Assembly: GCA_035345875.1 (NCBI GenBank)
Contig: DAORDH010000020.1
Coordinates: 1-64,000 of the forward strand
Direction: 5' to 3'
DNA length: 64,000 bases
Source of the DNA: UBA2033 sp035345875
GTDB taxonomy: Bacteria; Spirochaetota; Leptospiria; Leptospirales; Leptospiraceae
Both the position numbers and the translations under genes were made by a program. Of this stretch, positions 33,522 to 42,757 are shown in pieces (positions within the stretch are counted from its first letter, which is position 1; every line of letters starts with the position of its first letter). Below the pieces are notes generated by a model. It saw only the letters and a program-made list of their open reading frames with translations, made no database searches and had not been told where the DNA came from.

Positions 33522-34160
33522 ATGACAACATCAATTATGATTAAGTATATTTCTATTTTAATTTTTATATCTTTGATTTATTTGAATTATTCTATTTATA
33601 CTACGACGGAAAAGAAAATGGATATCTATTCCAAAAATCCTCCTTTTCGTCTAGATGATTTTACAAAATCTTATCGCAAAAACAAACTTTCCCAAGTAAA
33701 AAATTTACGAGATCAGGATTCTTCAACTTACTGGATAAAAGAGCAGAATTCCTTTCATCCAGAGTATGATTTAGAAACAGAACTAACGCTCACTCATTTT
33801 TATAAGGAAGGAATATTTAAAAAGAAAAATTTAAATTCAATTACAATTCATTCCTGTAATCCAATTGCAGATAAATCCTTTTTAGTTAAGCCAAATAATC
33901 TAGTGATAGATATTTATCTGAGAGAAGCAATCAATGTCGACAAAGAGCTAAGACTTCCGAAAGATGAGAAGATCTCCAGTATATTACTTTCATTCCAGGA
34001 CAAGACTTCTGAAAAAGTAGATCTTACTAATATTTTAAAATTGGCAGACTCAAAAGATTATCCAATCGGTATATATATTTTAACACTTTTTATCAAGGAT
34101 AATTCTAATTATCCGCTTGATAAAAAAGTTTGTATTTCTGAGATCACAGTCGAGGAATGA
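33522..34160 (+). CDS. Hypothetical anchored or exported protein
   Basis: A 212-residue protein with an N-terminal hydrophobic segment (about 7-25) followed by a soluble part. RDQDSSTYWIKEQ followed by beta-rich sequence and the late Cys pair (SITIHSC, KKVCIS) recalls galactose-binding (F5/8 C-like) domains, but this is weak. Its last four bases overlap the methyltransferase gene (ATGA), so the two are coupled. No ribosome site is clear; the ATG at 33537 is an alternative. Confidence 0.65.
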   Translation: MTTSIMIKYISILIFISLIYLNYSIYTTTEKKMDIYSKNPPFRLDDFTKSYRKNKLSQVKNLRDQDSSTYWIKEQNSFHPEYDLETELTLTHFYKEGIFKKKNLNSITIHSCNPIADKSFLVKPNNLVIDIYLREAINVDKELRLPKDEKISSILLSFQDKTSEKVDLTNILKLADSKDYPIGIYILTLFIKDNSNYPLDKKVCISEITVEE

Positions 34161-35290
34161 GTCAAAGTTCTACAATAATTCTCCGATCAGAGAGGTGGGT
34201 TAATAATGGTTATTCTATCGGATATAAAGATGGAGAAGCCTATTTTATTTTAGGGGCAATACCAGAAGAGTTAGTTGAATGTAAATTGATACACTCTTCA
34301 AGTAAAAGTAGGGAGGTTCTAGTTGTAAATGTTCTTGAGCCTTCTAAGGATAGAATTCAATCAGACTGTGAAATATTTTTATCTTGTGGTGGCTGTAGTT
34401 TTCGACATATAGAATATAAACTAGAAATAGACTTAAAAAGAAATTTATTGCAAAGAGAATTGATTCATAAGATACCTGAATGGAAAGACTCTTTAGAAAG
34501 TATAAATGTCGTTAGTGGAGATAGCACAGGATATAGAAACAATACTCAAATTAAAATTCAAAATGAAAAGAAAGGCTTTTTCCGTTTGGGATCCAATGAG
34601 TTAGTTGAGTTTCCAAAAACTGGATGCAAAAATCTACCCGATGAAATTAATTCTTATATACAAAAAAATAACTTTAACAACAAAAAAGAAATAAAACTGA
34701 GACTTACAGACAAAGTTTTTCAGTATGAAACAGTTGAATCAATTTTTACTCTTGATAGTTTAAAAATAAAAGTAGCCCCCAATGGATTCTTTCAGATCAA
34801 TCGGCATTTAATAGTAGATTGGTTAAATCATATTAGTCAATTTATCCCGAAAGAAAAAAAATCTATCTTAGAATTATTTTCTGGATCTGGTCTCATTAGT
34901 AATTGGATTGCAAATCAATGTAAAGAATTGGTAGGTTATGAGATGGAGTTAGATGCTGTGCGTTATGCAACAGACAATGCTCGAATCAATCAAAAATCAA
35001 ATTTATCATTTATTGCAAAAAATTTATACAAAGATCGAATTTCAAAGAAACATTTGCAATTTCCTTTTTGGATTGTAAATCCACCTAGAAATGGTTTAGG
35101 GAAGTTAATAATAGAGCAAATACTCGAGGAGAAACCGGAAAGCTTACTCTATTCTAGCTGCAATTATGTTACACTTGCTCAAGATTTAAAGAAGATTGTT
35201 AGTTATTACCATCTAGAGAAAATATTTTTGATCGATTTTTTCCCAAGAACAGCATACTTTGAGACAATTTTAATCCTGAAAAGGATCTAA
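34157..35290 (+). CDS. TrmA/RlmD-family RNA uracil-C5 methyltransferase
   Basis: A 377-residue SAM-dependent methyltransferase. The N-terminal part is TRAM-like and the cysteines CEIFLSCGGC suit an iron-sulfur cluster. YRNNTQIKI is the family's RNA-side motif. The SAM site is ILELFSGSGLIS, then NPPRNGLG, the nucleophile Cys in YSSCNYVTLAQDL and the base Glu in FPRTAYFETILIL (usually FPHTxHVE, slightly altered). The target (tRNA U54 or 23S rRNA) cannot be told from the sequence. It is coupled to the gene before. Confidence 0.92.
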   Translation: MSQSSTIILRSERWVNNGYSIGYKDGEAYFILGAIPEELVECKLIHSSSKSREVLVVNVLEPSKDRIQSDCEIFLSCGGCSFRHIEYKLEIDLKRNLLQRELIHKIPEWKDSLESINVVSGDSTGYRNNTQIKIQNEKKGFFRLGSNELVEFPKTGCKNLPDEINSYIQKNNFNNKKEIKLRLTDKVFQYETVESIFTLDSLKIKVAPNGFFQINRHLIVDWLNHISQFIPKEKKSILELFSGSGLISNWIANQCKELVGYEMELDAVRYATDNARINQKSNLSFIAKNLYKDRISKKHLQFPFWIVNPPRNGLGKLIIEQILEEKPESLLYSSCNYVTLAQDLKKIVSYYHLEKIFLIDFFPRTAYFETILILKRI

Positions 35291-35366
35291 TCTTTTTCTC
35301 TTGCCAAAAAGGATTGAATTCAAATTTAATTACCATTAAACAGAAGAAATCAAATGAGTCTCAGAA

Positions 35367-36140
35367 ATGACAACGAATTTAACAATTGAAAATCATATAG
35401 CAACGATTACCCTAAATCGACCAGAAGCAAGCAATGCAGTAAGCAAAGAATTACTTTCTTCCTTTTTAAATCATCTACAAGAAGTTTTCAACCAAACCTC
35501 ATTGCGTGCACTATTTATTGAAGGAAGTGGAGAAAAAGTTTTTTGTGCAGGAGCAGACTTGAAAGAGAGAGCTTCTATGTCTGAAAAAGATGTATTACAT
35601 TTTTTAGATCAATTTAAATTTACTTGTTCTTTTTTGGAAAATCTTCCTATTCCAACGATTGCTGTTTTAAATGGCGATGCATATGGTGGAGGGTTAGAAA
35701 TTGCACTCTGTTGTGATATGAGGCTAATGGCAAATGAAGCAAAAATAGGTCTTACTGAGACAAAGCTAGGAATTATTCCTGGTGCTGGCGGAACACAGAG
35801 GCTTTCAAGGTTAATTGGCGTTAGTCGAGCAATGGAATTGATTTTTACTGCTAGAAGAATCGAAGCGGAAAAAGCCTACCAATTAGGTATTGTAAATTCA
35901 ATCCATCCTAGGAGTGAAATTCAAATTGCAAAGTCATCCTTAGCAGAAGAAATATTTTCCTCTGCTCCCATTGCAGTTCGTATGGCAAAAAAATCGATTC
36001 GAAATGGCTTTACACAAGATTTAGCACTGGCTCTTGATTTTGAAAGAGCTTGTTATTTACAAACTTTAAAAACGAAAGATAGAAATGAAGCACTTGCAGC
36101 ATTTAAAGAAAAGAGAAAACCCAATTTTATAGGAGAATAA
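35367..36140 (+). CDS. Enoyl-CoA hydratase/isomerase family protein
   Basis: A 257-residue crotonase. The oxyanion and active-site stretch FCAGADLKERA is followed by GDAYGGGLEIALCCD and TETKLGIIPGAGGTQRL, with both catalytic glutamates of true hydratases. It most resembles AUH-type methylglutaconyl-CoA hydratases, which act in leucine breakdown; that would fit the carboxylase beta subunit at 54526, though they are not linked. It begins a run with dcd and a hydrolase (gaps of 1 and -4 bases). Confidence 0.93.
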   Translation: MTTNLTIENHIATITLNRPEASNAVSKELLSSFLNHLQEVFNQTSLRALFIEGSGEKVFCAGADLKERASMSEKDVLHFLDQFKFTCSFLENLPIPTIAVLNGDAYGGGLEIALCCDMRLMANEAKIGLTETKLGIIPGAGGTQRLSRLIGVSRAMELIFTARRIEAEKAYQLGIVNSIHPRSEIQIAKSSLAEEIFSSAPIAVRMAKKSIRNGFTQDLALALDFERACYLQTLKTKDRNEALAAFKEKRKPNFIGE

Positions 36141-36141
36141 A

Positions 36142-36660
36142 TTGATATTAACTGGAAAAGAAATTTCAAAAAAGCTAGGGACGGACATTAAAATTGAGCC
36201 TTATGAGGAAAAGTTATTAAATCCAAATTCATACAATCTACGACTCTTTAATGAGTTGGTGGTATATACAAATATGCCACTAGATATGAAAAAGCCAAAC
36301 CCTTCTGAAAAAATTATTATTCCAGAAGAAGGATATCTTTTAAAGCCTGGAATCTTATATTTAGGAAGAACGTTAGAGTATACAGAAACGCATAATCTAG
36401 TTCCAATGCTAGAAGGCAGATCCTCGATTGGTAGGCTAGGAATGTATGTGCATGTCACTGCTGGTTTCGGAGACGTCGGTTTTAAAGGTTTTTGGACTCT
36501 TGAGATTTCAGTTATACATCCATTAATCATTTATCCAAATGTTCAGATCTGTCAGATTTTCTATCATACAGTCGAAGGTGAAATTACTGAATATAAATCG
36601 GGTAAATATCAAGAAAATAAAGGCATCCAAGCAAGTTTACTCTACAAGGATTTTACATGA
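36142..36660 (+). CDS. dcd: dCTP deaminase
   Basis: A 172-residue trimeric enzyme that turns dCTP to dUTP. The family core is EGRSSIGRLGMYVHVTAGF, then GFKGFWTLEI, and a C-terminal lid GKYQENKGIQASLLYKDF. It uses a TTG start one base after the hydratase stop, with GGAG eight bases before; no in-frame ATG would keep the conserved N-terminus. The next gene overlaps by four bases. The uracil-DNA glycosylase at 3291 removes uracil that gets into DNA. Confidence 0.93.
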   Translation: MILTGKEISKKLGTDIKIEPYEEKLLNPNSYNLRLFNELVVYTNMPLDMKKPNPSEKIIIPEEGYLLKPGILYLGRTLEYTETHNLVPMLEGRSSIGRLGMYVHVTAGFGDVGFKGFWTLEISVIHPLIIYPNVQICQIFYHTVEGEITEYKSGKYQENKGIQASLLYKDFT

Positions 36661-37628
36661 AAAAGAAGATTTTAATTTCAATCTCAGTATTACTCGGATT
36701 ATTTATTCTTTCATTTCCACTAACACGTTATAAAATGAATGAAAAGCCGCATAACGTTTCAATTCCAGAAATATCTCAATTAGATACTTATTTAGAAAAA
36801 GAAGAATCTAAGTTTAAAGATATTGTTCCGGGCGCCGAAAAGAAAATATTTTGGGCAAATGACAAAAAGGAACAAACTGACTATAGCATTGTTTATATCC
36901 ATGGATTTAGTGCGAGTAGACCTGAAATGATGCCTCTTCCTGAAATGATTGCTCGGGACTTAAAAGCGAATATTTTCTTTACTCGTTTGAGTGGACATGG
37001 AAGAGGGTCTGAGCCTTTTTCACACGTAGATGCGAATGATTGGCTAAACGATGCCGTAGAAGCAACAGAAATTGGACAAAAAATTGGTAAAAAGGTTATC
37101 TTGATTGGATCATCGACTGGTTGCACACTTGCGACTTGGATTGCAAGCCAAGATAAATATAAAGATAGTCTATCTTCTTTGATATTCATTTCGCCTAACT
37201 TTTATCCAAATAATAAAATGACAAATCTCTTCCTTTATCCCGCTGGATTAGCATTTGCAAAATTAGTCTATGGAAATGAACGAGTTTGGCAGCCTAAAAA
37301 TGCAGGTATAGCAAAGTATTGGACGCATGAATATAAATGGGAGGCAATCACTCCAATGATGATCTTGGTGAATTTTGTTCAAGATATTCCAATGAGTAAA
37401 GTGGTAACACCATCGCTCTTTTTATACACTGAGCAAGATAAAGTAATAGATTTTAAAGAAATCGAGAAAAAGTTTCAGCAGTTAGGCGCTACACAAAAAA
37501 AGATTAAAAATTTAAGTCAGATTCCAGATCATGTAATGGCAGGGGATTTATTTTCTCCAGAGTCAACTGAGATTGTTTATAAAGAGATTAGAGAATTTTT
37601 AATTGAGAATAATTTAATAAAAAAGTAA
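36657..37628 (+). CDS. Alpha/beta hydrolase, membrane-anchored
   Basis: A 323-residue hydrolase with an N-terminal signal anchor (MKKKILISISVLLGLFILSF). The fold shows VYIHGFSASRPEM, RLSGHGRGSEPF, the nucleophile elbow GSSTGC, the acid region LYTEQDKVIDF and the histidine in IPDHVMAGDL. It resembles monoacylglycerol-lipase-type hydrolases; the substrate is unknown. The ATG overlaps dcd's stop (ATGA). The active site would face the periplasm. Confidence 0.88.
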   Translation: MKKKILISISVLLGLFILSFPLTRYKMNEKPHNVSIPEISQLDTYLEKEESKFKDIVPGAEKKIFWANDKKEQTDYSIVYIHGFSASRPEMMPLPEMIARDLKANIFFTRLSGHGRGSEPFSHVDANDWLNDAVEATEIGQKIGKKVILIGSSTGCTLATWIASQDKYKDSLSSLIFISPNFYPNNKMTNLFLYPAGLAFAKLVYGNERVWQPKNAGIAKYWTHEYKWEAITPMMILVNFVQDIPMSKVVTPSLFLYTEQDKVIDFKEIEKKFQQLGATQKKIKNLSQIPDHVMAGDLFSPESTEIVYKEIREFLIENNLIKK

Positions 37629-37631
37629 TCT

Positions 37632-38279
37632 ATGAACTTTCGAGTAGTCTATTTTAGTTTAAATATATTAATACTATTCACTCTTTTGTATTGTAGTTCT
37701 GGGACTGGTTCTAACTACAAAGAAGTCAAAAAAGTAGATTCCTTCACTGGAGAAAATGTTCGAGACAATGAGATCATTATATCTTCTTACAAGGAGAAAG
37801 GTCTTATCTCAGTCACAGGCAGTAGGGAAAAATTTATTTTCTTGTTACCTTATTCTGAAGATTGGATTGTAAAGCAGACTGATAATTCTATTGTGCAATT
37901 AAGTTCGAATGATAAGAACTTGATTGCATCTATCTCTACTGAAAGAGGAAGTTTTAAGGTAGATCCTGAAAAATTCCTTAGAGAACTGAAAAATAAAACT
38001 GAGATTAGATTAGGTATGAAGCTGTATGATACAAGAGTTCTATCTGCTCCTACAAATAAAATTTTAGGTTATTATATTAAACTCGAAAACAAAGGTCTAG
38101 AAATTAAAAGTGATAATTTTTGGAGTATTCGACAAAGACCAGATGATGTAATTTTAAAATTGCATTTATCGATGTTAAATGTATCAGAGGAAGAAATTCG
38201 CAAAGCAGAAAAGATCTTACCTATTTTTATGGATAATGGATTTAGAATTTTATCCGAAGAAGATTTGGAAAAACTATAA
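37632..38279 (+). CDS. Hypothetical lipoprotein
   Basis: A 215-residue protein with a signal ending in TLLYCSSG, a likely spirochaete-type lipobox. The rest is soluble and beta-rich, with a C-terminal helical part (VSEEEIRKAEKILPIFMDNGF). I recognise no family. It follows the hydrolase by three bases. Its last six bases overlap the convergent GH18-like gene. Confidence 0.75.
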   Translation: MNFRVVYFSLNILILFTLLYCSSGTGSNYKEVKKVDSFTGENVRDNEIIISSYKEKGLISVTGSREKFIFLLPYSEDWIVKQTDNSIVQLSSNDKNLIASISTERGSFKVDPEKFLRELKNKTEIRLGMKLYDTRVLSAPTNKILGYYIKLENKGLEIKSDNFWSIRQRPDDVILKLHLSMLNVSEEEIRKAEKILPIFMDNGFRILSEEDLEKL

Positions 38280-39284
38280 ACTTAGAAGCCATTCTCTTCT
38301 AAATATTTTCCATTCTGTATCGTCTGTCGTCCATTCTGCATAAATAGCGATTCCAAATTTGTCTTGGACCAAATCGATTGGTAGAGAATCTATTCCTAGG
38401 GAAACTCCACGAATTCCAGAAAAAATATTTTCTGCTTCGGAGTGAAAACTCCATCTCTCTTCCTCATAGGTTGGAACTCCAAAAAAAAGCGTTACTTTTC
38501 CTTCTAAAATACTTGTGATTTTGATTACTTGTCTTTTAACTATATAAGCATAAACCCAAGAAAGAGGGGTTCCCGTATCATACATCATTACACTTATTTG
38601 ATCAACGTTATTTGCGACTTGAATGTAAAAATCTGAAGTCCACAAGCCTGCTCTACTTGAAAAGAATCTAAGAAATTTATCAGCGAAGGGAAATGGCTCA
38701 ATCTCATCTGTTGCCATTGATAAAATCTTATCTTGCTTTTTTGTAATAGTATGAGTCTTTTTTAAAATATCAAGTAGGGATTCATCTCCACTATAGATAG
38801 GTTCGATGTTATAATGGATTCCATCAAAACCTAAATTTAAAAATGATTCAGCTGTTAGAACAATCGATTCCCGAATGGAACTTTGAGTTATATCTAATTT
38901 GCCTCCGCCTTTTTTTTCTAGTTGTCCAATCCATGCTTGAATATGAATTGATTCACTACAATCCCGCATTCTATTCAGAAATTCTCTCGCATATGGATAT
39001 TTTTCCTGTGGAATGGAACCATCGCTTGCTAAAGGACCTACATGAGCAAATACATCTGTTATCTTTCCTGTTTGTAATTTAGCGCATAACAGGGAGTAAT
39101 CTTCATCTGATAAATATTCCCCGACCCATTTATGTCCAATCCAAATTGCATTTTTATTTCTTTTAAAGGAATGATCCGGTATATAATTTAAATATTTAAA
39201 ATATTGAATAAACAAAAACTGAAAGCATAGGATTGAAATCAGAAGTGAAATTTTATTTATGTTGCTTTTCCAAAAGGATTTCAT
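38274..39284 (-). CDS. GH18-like TIM-barrel protein, membrane-anchored
   Basis: A 336-residue protein with an N-terminal anchor (about 10-32). The barrel is suggested by NLGFDGIHYNIEPIYSG, in which D-G-I-H-Y-N-I-E fits the glycoside hydrolase 18 DxxDxDxE place only in part (Asp and the final Glu kept, middle Asp replaced), with MATDE and ISVMMYDTG after it. It may bind or cut chitin-like sugars, or be inactive. It overlaps the next minus-strand lipoprotein gene upstream by four bases, so they are one operon. Confidence 0.65.
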   Translation of the reverse strand: MKSFWKSNINKISLLISILCFQFLFIQYFKYLNYIPDHSFKRNKNAIWIGHKWVGEYLSDEDYSLLCAKLQTGKITDVFAHVGPLASDGSIPQEKYPYAREFLNRMRDCSESIHIQAWIGQLEKKGGGKLDITQSSIRESIVLTAESFLNLGFDGIHYNIEPIYSGDESLLDILKKTHTITKKQDKILSMATDEIEPFPFADKFLRFFSSRAGLWTSDFYIQVANNVDQISVMMYDTGTPLSWVYAYIVKRQVIKITSILEGKVTLFFGVPTYEEERWSFHSEAENIFSGIRGVSLGIDSLPIDLVQDKFGIAIYAEWTTDDTEWKIFRREWLLSL

Positions 39285-39925
39285 TCTTCCTCTGTCTCTT
39301 CTTTGTTTAAAGCATCATCTTCCATGAGATCATAAGTTGTTAAGCCCAAGATAAAATCTAACGCTTCCGAAAAGTTAATTCCAATCCGAGCTCCAATTCC
39401 CAAGCCCAATGAAAATTCGACGTTAACCGGCGCATGGCAAAGATTTGGCAAATTAGCAGATGGATTAATAAAATCATAATTATTATTATAATTGTTTGGA
39501 TTTGTATAATATTGATTGCTCCTCCATCTACCTTGTAGGCTGGCAGGAAGAATAAATAGAAAATTTGCATGAGTGTATTTTTTTCTCATAGATCTAGATG
39601 TTTTATATGCTTCCGGAATATGTTCCTGACTATTCATCAAAAAGAAAGAATTGCCCATTTTGAGTTTTCCCAGTTTTCGATTTCCTCCAGTTCGGTAAGA
39701 ACCTATATATCCATTTCGCATTCCAAGTCCTTTTCCATCTTGGGCAATTTGTAATCCTCCACCAAAGCACCAGAGCCAGGCACTTGCACCGTAAGTATTA
39801 GCCTCGCCGCCTATCGTTACTATATCAGAAAGATCGAATGCTCTATTAGAAAGATAATTTTGAATAGATACACAATTGGATAATGAAAATAGTAAAGGAA
39901 TAAATAGCCATCGAATCTTTTTCAT
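39281..39925 (-). CDS. Hypothetical surface lipoprotein
   Basis: A 214-residue protein whose signal ends in LSNC (Cys18), a good spirochaete lipobox. It has a glycine-rich first part (FGGGLQIAQDGKGLGMRNG), an Asn/Tyr-rich stretch (about 140-155) and a last part with short beta-type repeats (VEFSLGLGIGARIGINF) that could insert in or lie on the outer membrane. I recognise no family. It is coupled with the GH18-like gene. Confidence 0.75.
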   Translation of the reverse strand: MKKIRWLFIPLLFSLSNCVSIQNYLSNRAFDLSDIVTIGGEANTYGASAWLWCFGGGLQIAQDGKGLGMRNGYIGSYRTGGNRKLGKLKMGNSFFLMNSQEHIPEAYKTSRSMRKKYTHANFLFILPASLQGRWRSNQYYTNPNNYNNNYDFINPSANLPNLCHAPVNVEFSLGLGIGARIGINFSEALDFILGLTTYDLMEDDALNKEETEEE

Positions 39926-39934
39926 AAGATTTCA

Positions 39935-40513
39935 CTAGTTCAGGATAGAGACTAGATTTTCTTCTAATTCATAGATATAATCAATATTATCCGTTGCCAT
40001 ATAAAGTTGAACAGATCCTTCAAAAATTTGAATGATTAAAACGGCCATTTTCTCTGCTTGGGCTTTATTTGCAGCTTGAGAACGAATTAAAAAGTTTGTG
40101 ATGGACTTTTTCCATTTTTGAATCATTGACTTGATATGAGGTTTAAATACTTCCTCTTTTCCGAAAGTTTGCAATGTGATATTGATAAAAGGACACCCAT
40201 GGTATTTTCGATTTTTGATTTCTACACGTAAGAAACGAATCCACGTTCTCACAAAAGATTCATAGGTCGGGTTATTTTTCATTAACCGCTCCATGAAAGC
40301 CAAAAATTCTGTTTCTCGAATTTTTATGTATTCTATTCCTAGATTTTCTTTCGATGAAAAGTAATTATAGAAACTTAACTTGAAAGTTTTAGATTCTTCC
40401 AAGATTTGATTGATTCCTGTATTGCTATACCCCTGTAGATAAAATAATTTAGAGGCGGTCTCCAGGATTCGTTCTTTGGGATTATCCTCTTTTGAACTAA
40501 TTCTCTTTGCCAT
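39935..40513 (-). CDS. TetR-family transcriptional regulator
   Basis: A 192-residue repressor-type protein. The helix-turn-helix spans about residues 12-60 (ERILETASKLFYLQGYSN, then GINQILEES and YNYFSSKENL). The C-terminal ligand domain has GCPFINITLQTF, as in several acyl or drug-responsive TetR proteins. It is divergent from a thiolase gene, and two copies of TTAGAC-N6-GTCTAA lie in between, which are its probable operators. The ligand is probably a fatty-acyl-CoA or similar compound, by inference from the target genes. Confidence 0.92.
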   Translation of the reverse strand: MAKRISSKEDNPKERILETASKLFYLQGYSNTGINQILEESKTFKLSFYNYFSSKENLGIEYIKIRETEFLAFMERLMKNNPTYESFVRTWIRFLRVEIKNRKYHGCPFINITLQTFGKEEVFKPHIKSMIQKWKKSITNFLIRSQAANKAQAEKMAVLIIQIFEGSVQLYMATDNIDYIYELEENLVSILN

Positions 40514-40717
40514 ACCCTTTACCTATTTTAACCTCCGTTCGATGTAACAAAAAATTGAAAAGAACCAATCAACAACGATTAATTGGAAGAAATTTACAAC
40601 CATCGGTGTTAGAGAAGTGATCTCTAGTTGTCAGTTCTGAAAAACTCTCACATCGAATCACGAAATTTTATTGGAAATTACTATTCTATCCGAAGGCTCT
40701 AATTTGTCTTTAAAAAA

Positions 40718-40741
40718 ATATTAGACAAATTAGTCTAATAT
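40718..40741. promoter_or_regulatory. Probable TetR operator site 1
   Basis: ATATTAGAC-aaatta-GTCTAATAT has perfect nine-base arms. It lies between the divergent TetR and thiolase genes, where it would cover promoter elements (a TTTAAT -10-like box lies at 40742-40747). Confidence 0.75.
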
Positions 40742-40753
40742 TTTAATGTAGTT

Positions 40754-40771
40754 TTAGACCAATTAGTCTAA
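40754..40771. promoter_or_regulatory. Probable TetR operator site 2
   Basis: TTAGAC-caatta-GTCTAA differs from site 1 only in the first spacer base. Its centre is 33 bases from the centre of site 1, about three helical turns, so both would be bound on one face of the DNA. It ends 12 bases before the thiolase ATG. Confidence 0.75.
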
Positions 40772-40783
40772 TCGAGGATTTAT

Positions 40784-42112
40784 ATGAAATCACCAAAACA
40801 AATAGCACTTTGCTCCCCAAGAAGGATTCCATTTGCACAAATTGGGAAATCCTTATCAAATTATTCAGCTCATCATTTAGGAAAGATTGTAGCGGATGAT
40901 ATAATTGAAAAAACAAAACTACCATTGAATAAAATTGATGGAGTGATAGTAGGGGAAGGATTTGCAAATGCTCCAAATTCAGCCAGAGTCATTGCAAATT
41001 TAATCGGACTTCCAAATGAAATTCCTTGCTTAACCGTAGCCAATAACTGCGTTTCAGGAATGGAAGCGGTTGTAGAATCTGCTCGTAGAATTTTATTAGG
41101 TGAGGGTGAATTGTTTTTAGCTATCGGAGAGGAGTCTCAAACATCAATGCCTTTCGTAGTTAAAAATGCACGTATCAACAAAAAGACAGCTAGTTTAGAT
41201 AAACTCAAAAAAGCTCTAAGCGAATCCAACCTTCCAGAAGGGGTTGAAGTGAGAGATACATTAGAAGATGGTCTTGGCGATGGAGAGACTAGCTATGGTA
41301 TGCAAGTTACAGCTGAAATCGTTTCCCAAAATTATGCTTTATCTAGAGCGATAAACGATAAAGTTGCTTTTGAAAGTTTTAAAAGAGCGTTAGAGGCTAC
41401 AGAAGCTGGTCTTTATGATCCTTATATCATCCCTGTAAAAGATGATGAAGGAAACATGATGAAAGCAGATGAGGCAGTTCTTCTTAGAAAAGGTCTCGTG
41501 GAAAATCCTGATAGAATGGGAAGAGCTATGCTTCTCTTTGATAATCCACAAATGAAATTCACAGAATTTCAAACAAAGTATGCAAAAGATTTAAAGAAAA
41601 CTCATGCACCTACAGTGAGTATTTTTAATGCAAGCCCAAGATCTGATGGTGCTGCTGGCGTGATTGTTACTACAGTAGAAAAAGCAAAAGAACTCGGTCT
41701 TCAAATTGATGCGGTTTTAACAGGCTGGAAAATGAAAGGTGTTCATCCAAATGAGATGGGGCTTGGACAAGCTGCGGCTACTCTTGGTTTGCTACAAGAT
41801 ATGAATGTTAAAATTCAGGATGTAGATCGTGTTGAAATTCATGAAGCATTTGCCGCAACAGCAGTAGGTGCGTTAGAAGAAATCAAAAATCAAACCGGTT
41901 GGGATTGGGAAAAAAGTTTTGATGAGAAAAAAATCAATACCTACGGTGGATCCATTTCAATTGGGCATCCATTTGGAGCGACAGGAATTCGTCTTGTAGC
42001 AAATGCCGTGATGGATATTAAAAATGATTCTTCTGTAAATAAAGTTTTGATCACTGCTTGTGCTCATGGTGGAATTGCCGGAGCCTTGATGATCGAGAGA
42101 TACAAAGGATAA
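40784..42112 (+). CDS. Thiolase (acetyl-CoA C-acyltransferase)
   Basis: A 442-residue thiolase. The nucleophile is Cys89 in ANNCVSGMEAV; other active-site parts are EIHEAFAATAVGAL, GGSISIGHPFGATGIR and the second cysteine in TACAHGGIAGA. It is like FadI-type enzymes of fatty-acid breakdown. It has its own promoter region with two TetR-type operators, and a T-tailed hairpin follows. Length and all catalytic residues are normal. Confidence 0.95.
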   Translation: MKSPKQIALCSPRRIPFAQIGKSLSNYSAHHLGKIVADDIIEKTKLPLNKIDGVIVGEGFANAPNSARVIANLIGLPNEIPCLTVANNCVSGMEAVVESARRILLGEGELFLAIGEESQTSMPFVVKNARINKKTASLDKLKKALSESNLPEGVEVRDTLEDGLGDGETSYGMQVTAEIVSQNYALSRAINDKVAFESFKRALEATEAGLYDPYIIPVKDDEGNMMKADEAVLLRKGLVENPDRMGRAMLLFDNPQMKFTEFQTKYAKDLKKTHAPTVSIFNASPRSDGAAGVIVTTVEKAKELGLQIDAVLTGWKMKGVHPNEMGLGQAAATLGLLQDMNVKIQDVDRVEIHEAFAATAVGALEEIKNQTGWDWEKSFDEKKINTYGGSISIGHPFGATGIRLVANAVMDIKNDSSVNKVLITACAHGGIAGALMIERYKG

Positions 42113-42169
42113 TTAGTAGTTATTCTACTCCATCTTAACTTTATTTGAGTTAAGGTTAATACTATGTTA

Positions 42170-42202
42170 CCCCCCCTATCCATAAAGGAAGGGGGTTTTT
42201 TC
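42170..42202 (+). terminator. Rho-independent terminator after thiolase
   Basis: A C-run followed by TATCCATAAAGGAA and GGGGG forms a GC stem, then TTTTTT. It lies between the thiolase and DUF4442 genes on the plus strand. Confidence 0.8.
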
Positions 42203-42239
42203 TTAGGAAATGATCCACAAATAAAAACTGGGGTGATGC

Positions 42240-42731
42240 ATGAAAAAAAATCCTTTCGAACAAAAGAAACGTTGGTTGCCAAAGTATTTCAAGGTAACTT
42301 ACTTTCGTCTGCTTTTAAATTTTTATTTTCCCTACCTTGGTGCTGGAATAACAGTAACCCATATTTCGAAAGACTTCCGAAGATTCGATGTCAAAATGCG
42401 ACTGAGAGGATATAACCGTAATTTCGTGCAAACTCATTTTGGCGGTTCTCTTTATGCGATGGCAGATCCTTTTTATATGTTTATTTTAATGGAAAATTTA
42501 GGAGAAAACTATTTAGTTTGGGACAAGGCAGCAAGCATTGAATTTGTTAAGCCTGGAACCGGGACAGTATATGCAACCTTTGAAGTTTCTAAAGAAGAAA
42601 TTGAATCTATAAAACAGGAAGTCGATATACAAGGAAAATTAAATAAAATATTTCATGCAGAGATTAAACTAGAAAATGGAGAAGTCATTTCTCGTGTCGA
42701 AAAAACTTTATATATTCGTAAATTAAAATAA
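42240..42731 (+). CDS. DUF4442 hotdog-fold protein, thioesterase-like
   Basis: A 163-residue single-domain protein. THFGGSLYAMADPFYMFIL is the DUF4442 signature, in the place of the hotdog central helix, and the fold goes on through VWDKAASIEFVKPGTG. Relatives are acyl-CoA thioesterases, so acyl-CoA hydrolysis fits the thiolase beside it, but activity is not shown. It lies 128 bases and one terminator after the thiolase, so it may have its own promoter. Confidence 0.88.
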   Translation: MKKNPFEQKKRWLPKYFKVTYFRLLLNFYFPYLGAGITVTHISKDFRRFDVKMRLRGYNRNFVQTHFGGSLYAMADPFYMFILMENLGENYLVWDKAASIEFVKPGTGTVYATFEVSKEEIESIKQEVDIQGKLNKIFHAEIKLENGEVISRVEKTLYIRKLK

Positions 42732-42757
42732 CATGAATTGGATGTAAAATTTTTTTC

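Noticed and set aside
36201..36530. Long minus-strand reading across dcd
   Set aside because: It is a shadow of a well-supported gene, with no ribosome site or family.
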